Shown here: positions 36,009 through 44,920 of the stretch, piece after piece | Layout: every line of letters starts with the position of its first letter | Numbering within the stretch: position 1 is the stretch's first letter | Source of the DNA: Paenibacillus arenilitoris | GTDB lineage: Bacteria; Bacillota; Bacilli; Paenibacillales; Paenibacillaceae | Direction of reading: 5' to 3' | Assembly (NCBI RefSeq): GCF_014705655.1 | Contig: NZ_JACXIY010000034.1 | Location: forward strand, 24,437 to 88,436 | Length of the DNA: 64,000 nucleotides | Translations under genes and position numbers: made by a program | Notes under the pieces: model-generated | The model's database searches: none | Told to the model about the DNA's origin: nothing | What the model saw: only the letters and a program-made list of their open reading frames with translations

Positions 36009-38384
36009 ATGCGCATCACCATGAATCGGCTAGTTCGGTATAAGGCATTCCAGAAGCTCACGATTTCCTATTTTCTGCTCATTCTTCTCACGGTCAGTCT
36101 GCTGTCCACCTATCTCTTTTATTTTTTCTCCAAGAGCGCGATCAAAGAAATCGATCGCAATTCCAAAGCGATGCTGTCCCAAATCAGCTACGCATCCGAC
36201 GTCGTCTATAACCAAGCGATGACGATCGGCAATTCCCTGCTTACGCAGCCGGAGATTACGTCCTTCCTGAATGACACGGAGGAGGATAAGACGAGGAATT
36301 ACCATGTCTTTCATCAATTGACCCAGATACAAAGCGCGTATCCGTACATCTACAGCATCGGGATCTATCGGCCGTCCACGAACACGGTAGTCGATACGGC
36401 GGGGCTGCCGTTCGATTCCTCGCTCTACGCGATCAGCGCCAAGCAATATATGGAGTTTTACCCGCGGAGTCTGACCGTTCCCAACCGAAATAACGATGCC
36501 CCGATGCAGTTCCTGACCTTTCTGCTGTACCCGAACTATTCGCTGCGATCCGCGAGCAACCCGCTCATCTACATCAACGTGGAGGAGCAGTCCATCCTGA
36601 CGACGATCCGCAAAATCGGCAAATCGGACTCGGCCAACAACGTGTTCGTCATCAACAAGGAGGGCAAGGTGCTGTCTCACACGGATTCGAATCTGTTTCT
36701 GGACGATTTGTCCGGCACGCCGTACGTGCAGCGGATTTTGAGCCAGGAGGAGACGGAGAACAGCTTCACGGCAACGATTCATAACGAGAAGCATCTGATT
36801 GCCTATGTGAAGTCCGAGGAAATGGACTGGTATTTTGTAAGCGTTACCCCTTACTCCGGTCTGATCTCCAACATCGATCATCTTCGCAACGTTACGCTGC
36901 TTGTGACGGGAGGGATCGTGCTGATCGGGCTGCTTGCGTCCATTTTTCTGAGCAAAAGCATTTATAGGCCGTTCTCGGCCTTGTTCGAGAAGATCATACA
37001 GAATCCAGCCGATCTAAAGTCTCCGTTCGTCGATGAATATCAGGTCATGGCGGAAATGTTCACTTCGCTGGAGGAGAGAGAGAAGTCGATGCAATTCGTG
37101 ATCAACCGCTCATCGCGAACGATCCGGGAGCATTACCTGCATTCGCTGCTCAGAAGCCACTCGCCCGATACCTCCGTGCCCGAAGAACTCGTTCGGAACA
37201 TCGACGAGGAGCTTGCAGCGTCTTATTTCTGCGTGATCGTGTTCAAAATCGATGATCCGGAGCCGGCAAGAGGGGGAACGGAAGGCGGACAGAAGCCGCT
37301 GCTGCGCTTCGCCCTGGGCAATATCGCCAAGGAGATGCTGGAGCCTCTCGGGGCATGCGATTACCTGATTACGGGGGAAAATGAAGCGGCGGCCATCTGC
37401 CAATATGCGTCGAACGAGCGGCCGGAGGAGCTTAAGCCCGCCCTCCGCAACGTACAGAGCTTCCTGAAGCGATACTTCAAGCTGACGGTCTCGATCGGGG
37501 TCGGCGACATCAGCTATGGCCGAAAAAACATCTCATTCTCCTATATCTCGGCCCAGCAGTATGTGAAGTATCGATTGATCTATGGCAAAGAGTCGATTCT
37601 GGATGCCCAGACGACCCGGCCGCATATTATGACAACGATCAGCTATCCGGCCGATAGCGAGAAGAAGCTGATCGAAGCCGTTCAATCCGGCAAACCGGAC
37701 GCCATTCGGGAAACCACCGAACAGTTTATCGATCAAATTTCATTCGGCTCGGTCAACCAGGCGATTACGTACAGCAATCAATTAATGCTCTCCCTGCTCA
37801 AGCATTTTGATTATTTGCGGCATCTTCCGGACTCTAATTTCACGGAATATCTGGACGCGGTTACCGAGATCGAGGCGGCCGAGAACCTGGAGGAAATCGA
37901 GAGCCTCTTCATCCGATACTGCGCCAATATTTGCAGCCTGATCGAGGAGAAAAACCATTGGATGAACGCGCAGAAGCATAACATCGTCATCGAGAAGGTG
38001 CAAATCTATATGCAGGAGCATTACGCCGAACCGAATTTATCCCTTGAGCTTGTATCCAATATCGCCGGGTTGTCCCCAAGCTATCTGGGGAAGCTGTTCA
38101 AGGGATCGACCGGACAATCATTCAGTGAATATCTGAATCATATCCGACTGGAGAAGGCCAAGGCTCTCCTGACTTCGACCAACGAGACCGCCGCCAAAAT
38201 CAGCGAATCGGTCGGGATGTACAATGCGGCTTACTTTTCCACGCTGTTCAAGAAAAAGTACGGCCTGTCTCCGTCGGCCTTTCGGGAGCAGGAGGCGGTG
38301 ATGAGTAAGGAGGAGCGTAAGCGGAGCGGCTTCGTCGAAGTGGATTGTCGGCAAGCTGCGATTGCGCAACAGAGCCCAGAATAA
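36009..38384 (+). CDS. membrane-bound AraC-family regulator (Cache sensor, HTH_18)
   Basis: A 791-residue one-component regulator built like the one at 28478: TM1 about 14-37, an extracellular Cache-like sensor (VFVINKEGKVLSHTDSNLF), TM2 near 297-320, a linker with a degenerate cyclase-like segment (KLTVSIGVGDISYGRKNISFSYISAQQYV), and C-terminal HTHs (LSLELVSNIAGLSPSYLGKLFKGSTG; AAKISESVGMYNAAYFSTLFKKKYG). GGAGG lies 7 nt before the ATG. It is divergent from the operon permease-permease-receptor-DUF1861 across the 63-bp repeats and is its likely activator. Confidence 0.88.
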   Translation: MRITMNRLVRYKAFQKLTISYFLLILLTVSLLSTYLFYFFSKSAIKEIDRNSKAMLSQISYASDVVYNQAMTIGNSLLTQPEITSFLNDTEEDKTRNYHVFHQLTQIQSAYPYIYSIGIYRPSTNTVVDTAGLPFDSSLYAISAKQYMEFYPRSLTVPNRNNDAPMQFLTFLLYPNYSLRSASNPLIYINVEEQSILTTIRKIGKSDSANNVFVINKEGKVLSHTDSNLFLDDLSGTPYVQRILSQEETENSFTATIHNEKHLIAYVKSEEMDWYFVSVTPYSGLISNIDHLRNVTLLVTGGIVLIGLLASIFLSKSIYRPFSALFEKIIQNPADLKSPFVDEYQVMAEMFTSLEEREKSMQFVINRSSRTIREHYLHSLLRSHSPDTSVPEELVRNIDEELAASYFCVIVFKIDDPEPARGGTEGGQKPLLRFALGNIAKEMLEPLGACDYLITGENEAAAICQYASNERPEELKPALRNVQSFLKRYFKLTVSIGVGDISYGRKNISFSYISAQQYVKYRLIYGKESILDAQTTRPHIMTTISYPADSEKKLIEAVQSGKPDAIRETTEQFIDQISFGSVNQAITYSNQLMLSLLKHFDYLRHLPDSNFTEYLDAVTEIEAAENLEEIESLFIRYCANICSLIEEKNHWMNAQKHNIVIEKVQIYMQEHYAEPNLSLELVSNIAGLSPSYLGKLFKGSTGQSFSEYLNHIRLEKAKALLTSTNETAAKISESVGMYNAAYFSTLFKKKYGLSPSAFREQEAVMSKEERKRSGFVEVDCRQAAIAQQSPE

Positions 38385-38410
38385 TAATTAAATGAGTAAG
38401 ACGAAAATAG

Positions 38411-38503
38411 CCGAGGAAAAACAGGTAGGTGCCTGCTTCTCGCTCGGCTCGTAAATTGACTATTATTTAGGCTTTACGATGTCATTGAATGATGTTTACA
38501 CAA
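38411..38503 (-). repeat. left copy of the island-flanking direct repeat; terminator of the island operon
   Basis: About 90 bp resembling 42975-43063 in the same orientation, with substitutions and short indels. On the minus strand it forms the hairpin GCCGAGCGAGAAGCAGG...CCTGTTTTTCCTCGGC, followed by TATTTT, so it can end the operon 42159-38636. The spacer 38504-38635 shows nothing else. Confidence 0.7.
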
Positions 38504-38635
38504 CTACTGTACAATGAATTAACGTATTAGACTGGAGTTGTTGATTTTACGCAGTTTTGAAAATCGTCAGCTTATGAGAAATAAGAATTCGACTCTACAT
38601 AGACTTAATGAGAATAAAGTATTAGATAGATTGAT

Positions 38636-39646
38636 TTAAACTGATATCTTTGTGAAAAATGGCGAATGCCTATAATATTTCATATAACTTTCTAATTTAC
38701 TCATTGATTTCTCTTTATTTTCATCAAATTGCACATTACTAGTCAATAACCTACTTGATATTCTCTCCAAATCATCACAAGGCAATAAAGAATCAATTTC
38801 CATCCTTTCTCGTAATGTGAGATCAGGAATATCTATTTTATGAGGTTCATTAATGTCTCTCAAAAAGTACTCCCAATTATTTAACCCAGTTCGTTCTATA
38901 AAAGAATCCTCTTGATTATGTTCTAAAATAACACCTGTAAAAGTTAACATTTGATGGTTGGAATCAGCATAAACAAAGGAATTAACAGGAAAGAATCTTC
39001 TATTAGTCTTCCCATCTAATATCTGTTTTGATGAATATTCAATGATTTGATTTATCGCAATCGGTAACCCGGTGTTTGTCATCATGTCCGCATTAATTGT
39101 CTGCGGCATGATTCCTGACATTCTACTTTTGAGTTTATTAAATCTATCTTGATACATTTTTTCTTTATCAATTGTAGTTCGCGGCCTAACTTCCGTTTGA
39201 TTCACTAAGGCATTAGGGTTTGCATTTAAGGTGATTTTTACCACATCATATACTTGAAGTTTAGATAGCAACGCTTGGAACTCCCTTATTTGCGTTCCAA
39301 TTTGCCGTGGATCGGCATAATCGAGCCATACGATACTATTTCTTTCTGGGAAGAAATCAGAAATAAACTCACCACTAGATTGATTGCATAGTTCAATACA
39401 AGCTAACGGCCTATTAAATTTTTGTCGCTTATGGATGTACGTATCCTGCTCTAAACATTTAAGATCGTTAATACCTAAAAGTGAATGCACAATCTTAAAA
39501 TCCTCCATATGTACGGCGCCGAAACCAATGTAACTATAATTTTGAACAGGTTGATATGCATTCAACTTCGTCAAGAACTCAATAAAAATAGAGCGATCAA
39601 TTGATTTATTCCACCTTAAGTGATATGGCACCCATGCTCCGCTCAT
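38636..39646 (-). CDS. unrecognised Rossmann-like protein of a methylase/MORC operon
   Basis: A 336-residue protein I do not recognise. Residues about 38-115 look like a methyltransferase-type alpha/beta core: YIGFGAVHMED after a strand, an acidic LEQD at 65-68, and SIVWLDYADP (105-113), followed by a strand VVKITLNANPNAL. There is no PD-(D/E)xK, HNH or GIY-YIG signature that I can see. The second half has no known motif. Its ATG overlaps the stop of the GHKL ATPase gene (ATGA), so it is made with that protein. It is AT-rich like the rest of the island. It may be the effector or the specificity partner of the system; this is a guess from position. Confidence 0.6.
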   Translation of the reverse strand: MSGAWVPYHLRWNKSIDRSIFIEFLTKLNAYQPVQNYSYIGFGAVHMEDFKIVHSLLGINDLKCLEQDTYIHKRQKFNRPLACIELCNQSSGEFISDFFPERNSIVWLDYADPRQIGTQIREFQALLSKLQVYDVVKITLNANPNALVNQTEVRPRTTIDKEKMYQDRFNKLKSRMSGIMPQTINADMMTNTGLPIAINQIIEYSSKQILDGKTNRRFFPVNSFVYADSNHQMLTFTGVILEHNQEDSFIERTGLNNWEYFLRDINEPHKIDIPDLTLRERMEIDSLLPCDDLERISSRLLTSNVQFDENKEKSMSKLESYMKYYRHSPFFTKISV

Positions 39647-41049
39647 TCTTCATCAATACTCCTTAATATCTGATCAAAGCAAGCATTACCTACATCAGCT
39701 GGAGAAGTATTTGGATCCTCAAAAAGATATTCCGCAACTTTTTTAATTTCTGACAATTCACGAATAAATCTAATTTGTCTACGTGGATTTTCCACACTCG
39801 GTTTTGGTAAATTTGGAATAAATCTTTTTTCTGTACTATTATTATTTACTAATATCGGTTTCCACTTCTCTTCAGGGATATAACTTGGTATTTCAAGTAC
39901 ATTAATCGGCTTTGCTCGATCAGAAGTTTCTCGTTCTTTATCAGGGTCCTTTTTCCACACATTTGTGTAACTTGTAAAAATCTTCGTGCCTTCTCTCATA
40001 TAATTTTTCACTTGCAGATATAGTACCGATGATGCTTCCAAGCCCCTTTTAGTAGTGGTTAGAGGTAACTTTTCCGCTTTATTTGATTTGAAAATTACAA
40101 CCCCTGATATTCCAATAAACTGGTTATGAAATGCAGGGACATTCGCTTCTCCCCACCCAGTTAATATTGTCTTGTCTTTATATACTACTACTCTATCGTT
40201 ACAAATAATTGTCCAACCAGAATCATCTTTGGTTCTTTTTATATCTTGGTCTTCTTCTAACTCATCTTCACTCGGTGTAGGTCGATAAAAACCAACTTCC
40301 AGTAATACACTTACATCATCAATAACCCCGCTATATACATAAGGTGAAATCCCAGTCTCCTGCTCTGTATCAAAAAGCAATTCAATTGGCATGGGTTTAA
40401 CTAACACATCATTAATACTAATTTGAAAACCCTTTTTTATAATAAAACTATATTGACTTGCAATATTCTCAAACAATTGATCGATAAAGTTCGATCTCTC
40501 TTGCGAGAAAGAATTCGCAATATTTTCATATAGCTCTGTGACTGTAATTGTTGTACCAGGTTCACCGTCTGGAGTTGGAACATGTGTTAAAGGCAACTCC
40601 CATTCTGCATCATCCTCTAGCCATGTTGGTGTTATTGAAACTTCAAACGCTTTCTCTGATGTGTTAGAAGTTACATTACAATTTCTACCTATTTTAAAAA
40701 TTGCTCTCTTCATACCAATTCCGTACATACCAACCGTAGGTAAATCCTTGTCTCGATCGTCACTTCTCCCCATCCTAAATGCATACTTCTCAGCTATATC
40801 AATAGGAATCCCACCGCAGTTATCCTTAATTGAGAATTGATGAGGATCAATTGTTAGTTCGGCTTTGTATCCTGAATATGGCATTTGGCCTTCTTCAGTC
40901 AACCCCATTTCTTTTCGCTTTCTCAAAACGCCATCAACACAGTTATCCAACAAATCTAATATTGCATCGGATAACTCAATGTCTCTTGTTAACATGTTTA
41001 CAAAGAAAGCCTTTGCAGGAAACGCTGATATTTTTTGAACATCGCTCAT
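39643..41049 (-). CDS. MORC/MutL-like GHKL ATPase of a restriction-modification-like locus
   Basis: A 468-residue protein with the GHKL (Bergerat) ATP fold. The N box AILDLLDNCVDG (Asp35, Asn36) is followed by the G1 box SIKDNCGGIP (76-81), the G2 lid VGMYGIGMKRA (Gly107, 110, 112) and the G3-like TTITVTEL. There is no histidine kinase phospho-acceptor domain, and the middle domain (about 200-380) resembles the S5-like transducer found in MutL/Hsp90/MORC. MORC-like ATPases are known from comparative genomics to sit in restriction-modification neighbourhoods. The gene lies 12 nt after the methyltransferase stop and overlaps the next gene by 4 nt. Confidence 0.8.
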   Translation of the reverse strand: MSDVQKISAFPAKAFFVNMLTRDIELSDAILDLLDNCVDGVLRKRKEMGLTEEGQMPYSGYKAELTIDPHQFSIKDNCGGIPIDIAEKYAFRMGRSDDRDKDLPTVGMYGIGMKRAIFKIGRNCNVTSNTSEKAFEVSITPTWLEDDAEWELPLTHVPTPDGEPGTTITVTELYENIANSFSQERSNFIDQLFENIASQYSFIIKKGFQISINDVLVKPMPIELLFDTEQETGISPYVYSGVIDDVSVLLEVGFYRPTPSEDELEEDQDIKRTKDDSGWTIICNDRVVVYKDKTILTGWGEANVPAFHNQFIGISGVVIFKSNKAEKLPLTTTKRGLEASSVLYLQVKNYMREGTKIFTSYTNVWKKDPDKERETSDRAKPINVLEIPSYIPEEKWKPILVNNNSTEKRFIPNLPKPSVENPRRQIRFIRELSEIKKVAEYLFEDPNTSPADVGNACFDQILRSIDEE

Positions 41050-41061
41050 TTTATCACATCC

Positions 41062-42159
41062 TTAAACTGTAAATAGCACTTCTCTAATTCGATTAAGTAT
41101 ATGTTCTGAAACGATAGGAGACACGCTATTTCCTATCTGTCTAAAGCTATGCCATTTGGTTTTGTGAAACTGAAACCAGTCCGGGAATCCTTGTAATCTT
41201 GCTGCTTCCCTTGGAGTAATCACTCTGTTCTCAGTCGGATGTATAGGCCTTACAGCTTGATACGACCCCTTGTCTTTTGCCGTACCTGCTCGAAGTGTTG
41301 GACAAAAACCATTTTGTCTTAATCTAGGAGCTTTAGAAACTTTATCAGTTTGACCTTCCTTTACACGTTCAAACCGTTTTATAACTTCTTTTGTGTGTTT
41401 TGTTCCCGTCATTCCAGATATTTCCGAATTAATAAGAAAACGTTCAATGGAGTCTGTATCTCCTATCCCTTCTGGTATGTGGCTAGAAATTAATTCACTG
41501 TAGGAGTTCTGTACCTTCTCAGTATAACTCCAATGGCCTTCATTAAAACTAACTTCCTTTGACAATCCCAATAGTGCATCCTTGACAAAAAAAGGTTTTT
41601 CCGACTTAAGGTTGAAATCAAATTTACTGACAAGAGATTTATAATTGTTTCTAATACCGATAAAAAAAACACGAGTGCGAGTGGTCGGAGCGCCTACATC
41701 TTTTGCACTAATCGTCACTGGTTGTAAAATTGTATAGTCGTTCTTAAGTAGCAAAAATGCTTGTTCCCTAATTTTATCATACTTGGAATCAAGTATGCCA
41801 AGAACATTTTCTGCTACAAAAAAGTCTGGTTGTAATTCGCTGACTAATCGGAAATAATGTATAAATAAAGAGTTCCGTGGATCGTCAACGTCTCTTCTTC
41901 CCATTGAACTGAATCCCTGGCATGGAGGACCGCCAATTATTCCAACTGGATCCCCAAGGTTTAATTTTAACTCACGCTTAAGATCTTCTCCTGTGATTCC
42001 AGAGACATCGCATTCTAAATGAACACTCTTAGGGAAGTTAATCTCATGAGTCTTAATGGCTATCGGATCAAGTTCCACTGCGCCCGCTAAAGAAAACCCC
42101 GCTTTAGCAGCCCCAAGGCTCATTCCCCCGACGCCAGCGAATAAATCAATTACTTTCAA
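41062..42159 (-). CDS. DNA (cytosine-5) methyltransferase
   Basis: A 365-residue C5 methyltransferase with the ordered motifs I (VIDLFAGVGGMS), IV (GGPPCQGFSSMG, catalytic Cys80), VI (ENVLGI), VIII (RTRVFFIGIR), IX (RVITPREAARLQGFPD) and X (RQIGNSVSP). The target-recognition region lies between VIII and IX; its DNA target cannot be read off. The start is taken as a TTG at 42159, 8 nt after AAGGTGG, because the GTG of the longer frame lies inside that ribosome site. It heads the operon with the GHKL ATPase and the unknown protein and is divergent from vsr, a partner typical of C5 methylases. Confidence 0.93.
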   Translation of the reverse strand: MKVIDLFAGVGGMSLGAAKAGFSLAGAVELDPIAIKTHEINFPKSVHLECDVSGITGEDLKRELKLNLGDPVGIIGGPPCQGFSSMGRRDVDDPRNSLFIHYFRLVSELQPDFFVAENVLGILDSKYDKIREQAFLLLKNDYTILQPVTISAKDVGAPTTRTRVFFIGIRNNYKSLVSKFDFNLKSEKPFFVKDALLGLSKEVSFNEGHWSYTEKVQNSYSELISSHIPEGIGDTDSIERFLINSEISGMTGTKHTKEVIKRFERVKEGQTDKVSKAPRLRQNGFCPTLRAGTAKDKGSYQAVRPIHPTENRVITPREAARLQGFPDWFQFHKTKWHSFRQIGNSVSPIVSEHILNRIREVLFTV

Positions 42160-42253
42160 TGACAATTCCACCTTAACTTTTTCTTTTATCGTAGCACTAG
42201 CATCAAAGTTTGTCGATCGTCAAATTCTTTAGACAGTAAGGAGAGGAGTAATT

Positions 42254-42658
42254 ATGAGCGATCACGTTTCTAAAGAAAAAAGGTCGGAAATAATGCGCTC
42301 TGTAAAATCCACTCATACTAAGCTTGAGGATCGTATCACAAAAGATTTGTGGCAGTATGGACTGCGATTTAGAAAAAACACCAAAAGTTTACCGGGAAAG
42401 CCCGACATCTCATTAAAGAAGAAAAAGAAAGTTGTTTTTATCGATTCATGCTTTTGGCATGGTTGTCCCGATCATTTCAGATTACCCAAAACGAACAAAG
42501 AGTTCTGGGAAACCAAAATTAAAAGAAATATTAAGCGAGACAAAGAAATATCAAGCCTGTATTTATCTAAGAATTGGGAGATACTCCGAGTTTGGGAACA
42601 TGATATCAAATTCAATTATCCTGATGTCCTCGAGAAAATCATTAACTTTCTCAGATAA
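42254..42658 (+). CDS. vsr: very short patch repair (Vsr) endonuclease
   Basis: A 134-residue Vsr nickase. These enzymes cut 5' of the T in T:G mismatches that arise by deamination of 5-methylcytosine, starting repair. Visible family marks are SKEKRSEIMRSVKSTHTKLE at the N-terminus, RKNTKSLPGKPDISL with Asp51 at the position of the catalytic aspartate, and VVFIDSCFWHGCPDHF with the active-site His69 and zinc-binding residues. AAGGAGAGG precedes the ATG. It is divergent from the C5 methyltransferase (94 nt from its proposed start) and protects the genome from that enzyme's mutagenic effect. Confidence 0.94.
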   Translation: MSDHVSKEKRSEIMRSVKSTHTKLEDRITKDLWQYGLRFRKNTKSLPGKPDISLKKKKKVVFIDSCFWHGCPDHFRLPKTNKEFWETKIKRNIKRDKEISSLYLSKNWEILRVWEHDIKFNYPDVLEKIINFLR

Positions 42659-42719
42659 TGATTTCATCAAATCAATGATCAGGGAATTATGAACTTCAAT
42701 TAATTTTTACAAATAGTCT

Positions 42720-42900
42720 ATGCATCCAGTCAATAACACTACCTCTTTGGTAATGCTTACTTTTTCGAATGAAGAGGCGCCTCTAACATCATATCGTCAT
42801 TCTTAAATTGAGATGTTAACCTTAAGCGTCTATCTCCAAAGGCAGATTCCTGCGCTTTTTATAATGATGAAAAGAATTCAATCTCATTGACTGGATGCGT
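42720..42900. repeat. 181-bp element bounded by 15-bp inverted repeats
   Basis: ATGCATCCAGTCAAT (42720-42734) is repeated inverted at 42886-42900 with one mismatch. A perfect 12-bp palindrome AGAGGCGCCTCT lies inside at 42773-42784. No ORF of note is inside. It could be a small non-autonomous element or a relic of one. The rest of the 429-nt gap 42659-43087 is AT-rich spacer and the right flanking repeat. Confidence 0.5.
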
Positions 42901-42974
42901 AAAACCTGCAAATCACCTACTTTTCTCTTGCATCACCTGCCTATGCCTCCCCCTCACCTACTCATTGTGAAAAA

Positions 42975-43063
42975 CCGAGGAGAACAGGAATTGATCCCGC
43001 TTCTCGCTCGGCTCGTAAGATGACTATTTAGGCTTTAAGATAACTTTGTGTGATGTTTACACC
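42975..43063 (-). terminator. glmS terminator, also right copy of the island-flanking repeat
   Basis: On the minus strand CCGAGCGAGAAGCGGG pairs imperfectly with CCTGTTCTCCTCGG, followed by TTTTT. It begins about 25 nt after the glmS stop. It resembles 38411-38503 on the far side of the island. Confidence 0.8.
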
Positions 43064-43087
43064 ACGACACTATAGCCAAGCTCTTGC

Positions 43088-44920
43088 CTACTCCACCGTC
43101 ACGCTCTTCGCCAAATTCCTCGGTTTATCCACATCATGCTCCAGCGCCAGCGACGCGTAGTAGGAGATCAGCTGCAGAGGCACGACCGACAGGGCCGGCG
43201 ACAGGAGCGGCAGCGTCTTCGGAATGACGAATAGCTCGTCGACCGATTTACCCGCCTCTTCCTCGAAGCCTTCGTTGGCCACGCCGAGCACGTGAGCGCC
43301 GCGAGCCTTCACTTCTTTAATGTTGCTAAGCGTCTTCTCGTACAGCTCCTCTTGTGTAACAAGAGCGATTACAGGGATGCTTTCCTCGATCAGCGCGAGC
43401 GTCCCGTGCTTCAGTTCGCCAGCCGCGTAAGCTTCGGAATGGATATACGAAATTTCCTTCAGCTTCAGCGAGCCTTCCTGCGCGACGGCGTAGTCGATGC
43501 CGCGGCCGATGAAGAACAGATGCTTATGATGCGAGATCGACTCCGCGACCTTCTTGAGCACGTCGGACTTCGCCAGAATGCTCTCCACCTGGTCCGGCAG
43601 CTGGTGCATGGCGGCGATCACTTCCGCGACGGCGGAAGCATTCTGCGTGCCAAGCGTGCTGGCGAGATGCAGTCCGAACAGGTAGAACGCGATCAGCTGC
43701 GACGTGTAAGCTTTGGTCGAGGCGACGGCGATTTCAAGGCCGGCCCACGTAATGAGCACGAAGTCCGCTTCGCGCGCGACCGAGCTGCCGACAACGTTCG
43801 TGATGGCCAATACTTTCGCGCCGTTACGCTGCGCTTCGCGAAGCGCAGCGAGCGTGTCGGCCGTCTCGCCCGACTGGCTCACGACGATGACGAGCGTATC
43901 CGGCGTAATGATCGGCGAACGGTAACGGTACTCGGACGCGACGTCCGTCTCTACCGGGATGCGGGCGAGCGTCTCGATGACCGTCTTGCCGACAAGACCG
44001 GCATGGAATGCCGTACCGCAAGCGACGATCTGCACTTTGCGGATCGACTTGATATAATCGGACGACATGCCGAGCTCTTTCAGATCCACAGACTTGCCGT
44101 CTTCCGACACACGGCTCATCATCGTGTCGCGATAGGCCTTCGGCTGTTCATGGATCTCCTTCAGCATGAAGTGATCAAATCCGGCTTTCTCCGCCGTCAC
44201 GAGATCCCAATCGACATGAAATATTTCCTTGGAAATAGTTTCGCCTTCTGTCGTCATCACTTCGACAGCATCGCGTGTCAATACGGCCATTTCGCCGTCG
44301 TTCAGGATGTAAACGTCGCGCGTATGCTCCAGGATCGCCGGAATATCCGAGCCGATAAAGTTCTCGCCGTCGCCGATACCGATAACGAGCGGGCTAGCGT
44401 AACGCACCGCGACGAGACGATCCGGCTCGTGCTCCGTCAACACGCCAAGCGCGAACGCCCCGCGCATGCGCTTCACGGCGCGCTGCACCGCTTCGACGAT
44501 GTTGCCGTTGTACTCGTCGGCCACAAGATGCGAGATAACCTCCGTATCCGTCTCCGATACGAACAAGTGGCCTCTTGCAATCAACTCTTCTTTCAAGTTC
44601 AAATAATTTTCGACAATGCCGTTATGCACAACGGAAAACTTCGCGGAATTGTCGGTATGCGGATGCGAATTGAGGTCGGACGGCTTGCCGTGCGTCGCCC
44701 AGCGGGTATGCCCGATGCCGACGGTGCCTTCAAGCGGCTCCTCGCTCAGCAGTCCTTCCAAATTCGCCAACCGTCCCTTGGATTTCGTAATTTCCAGCCC
44801 GTTCTTCGTGAAGACCGCAATACCGGCGGAGTCGTAACCCCGGTACTCCAGCTTCTTCAACCCTTCGAGCAAAATGTTCTGCGAACCGCGATTGCCAATA
44901 TATCCTACTATTCCACACAT
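43088..44920 (-). CDS. glmS: glutamine-fructose-6-phosphate aminotransferase (isomerising)
   Basis: A 610-residue enzyme making glucosamine-6-phosphate from fructose-6-phosphate and glutamine, the entry to cell-wall amino sugars. The N-terminal glutaminase domain begins MCGIVGYIG with nucleophile Cys2. Two SIS isomerase domains follow, with VACGTAFHAG and SQSGETADTLAAL, and the C-terminus is DKPRNLAKSVTVE as in all GlmS. The length is normal. It follows glmM on the same strand and is preceded by its own promoter and a glmS ribozyme, which cleaves the message when glucosamine-6-phosphate is high. GGAGG lies about 11 nt before the ATG. Confidence 0.98.
   Translation of the reverse strand: MCGIVGYIGNRGSQNILLEGLKKLEYRGYDSAGIAVFTKNGLEITKSKGRLANLEGLLSEEPLEGTVGIGHTRWATHGKPSDLNSHPHTDNSAKFSVVHNGIVENYLNLKEELIARGHLFVSETDTEVISHLVADEYNGNIVEAVQRAVKRMRGAFALGVLTEHEPDRLVAVRYASPLVIGIGDGENFIGSDIPAILEHTRDVYILNDGEMAVLTRDAVEVMTTEGETISKEIFHVDWDLVTAEKAGFDHFMLKEIHEQPKAYRDTMMSRVSEDGKSVDLKELGMSSDYIKSIRKVQIVACGTAFHAGLVGKTVIETLARIPVETDVASEYRYRSPIITPDTLVIVVSQSGETADTLAALREAQRNGAKVLAITNVVGSSVAREADFVLITWAGLEIAVASTKAYTSQLIAFYLFGLHLASTLGTQNASAVAEVIAAMHQLPDQVESILAKSDVLKKVAESISHHKHLFFIGRGIDYAVAQEGSLKLKEISYIHSEAYAAGELKHGTLALIEESIPVIALVTQEELYEKTLSNIKEVKARGAHVLGVANEGFEEEAGKSVDELFVIPKTLPLLSPALSVVPLQLISYYASLALEHDVDKPRNLAKSVTVE

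Noticed and set aside
39643..41049. Sensor histidine kinase
   Set aside because: It shares the GHKL fold but lacks a phospho-accepting histidine domain and any membrane or sensor part, and it lies in a methylase operon.
42254..42658. Restriction endonuclease partner of the C5 methylase
   Set aside because: The motifs are those of Vsr, a mismatch nickase, not of a type II restriction enzyme.
38411..43063. Tn7-like transposon at the glmS site
   Set aside because: No tnsA/B/C/D-like genes or Tn7 end repeats are visible; only the location fits.
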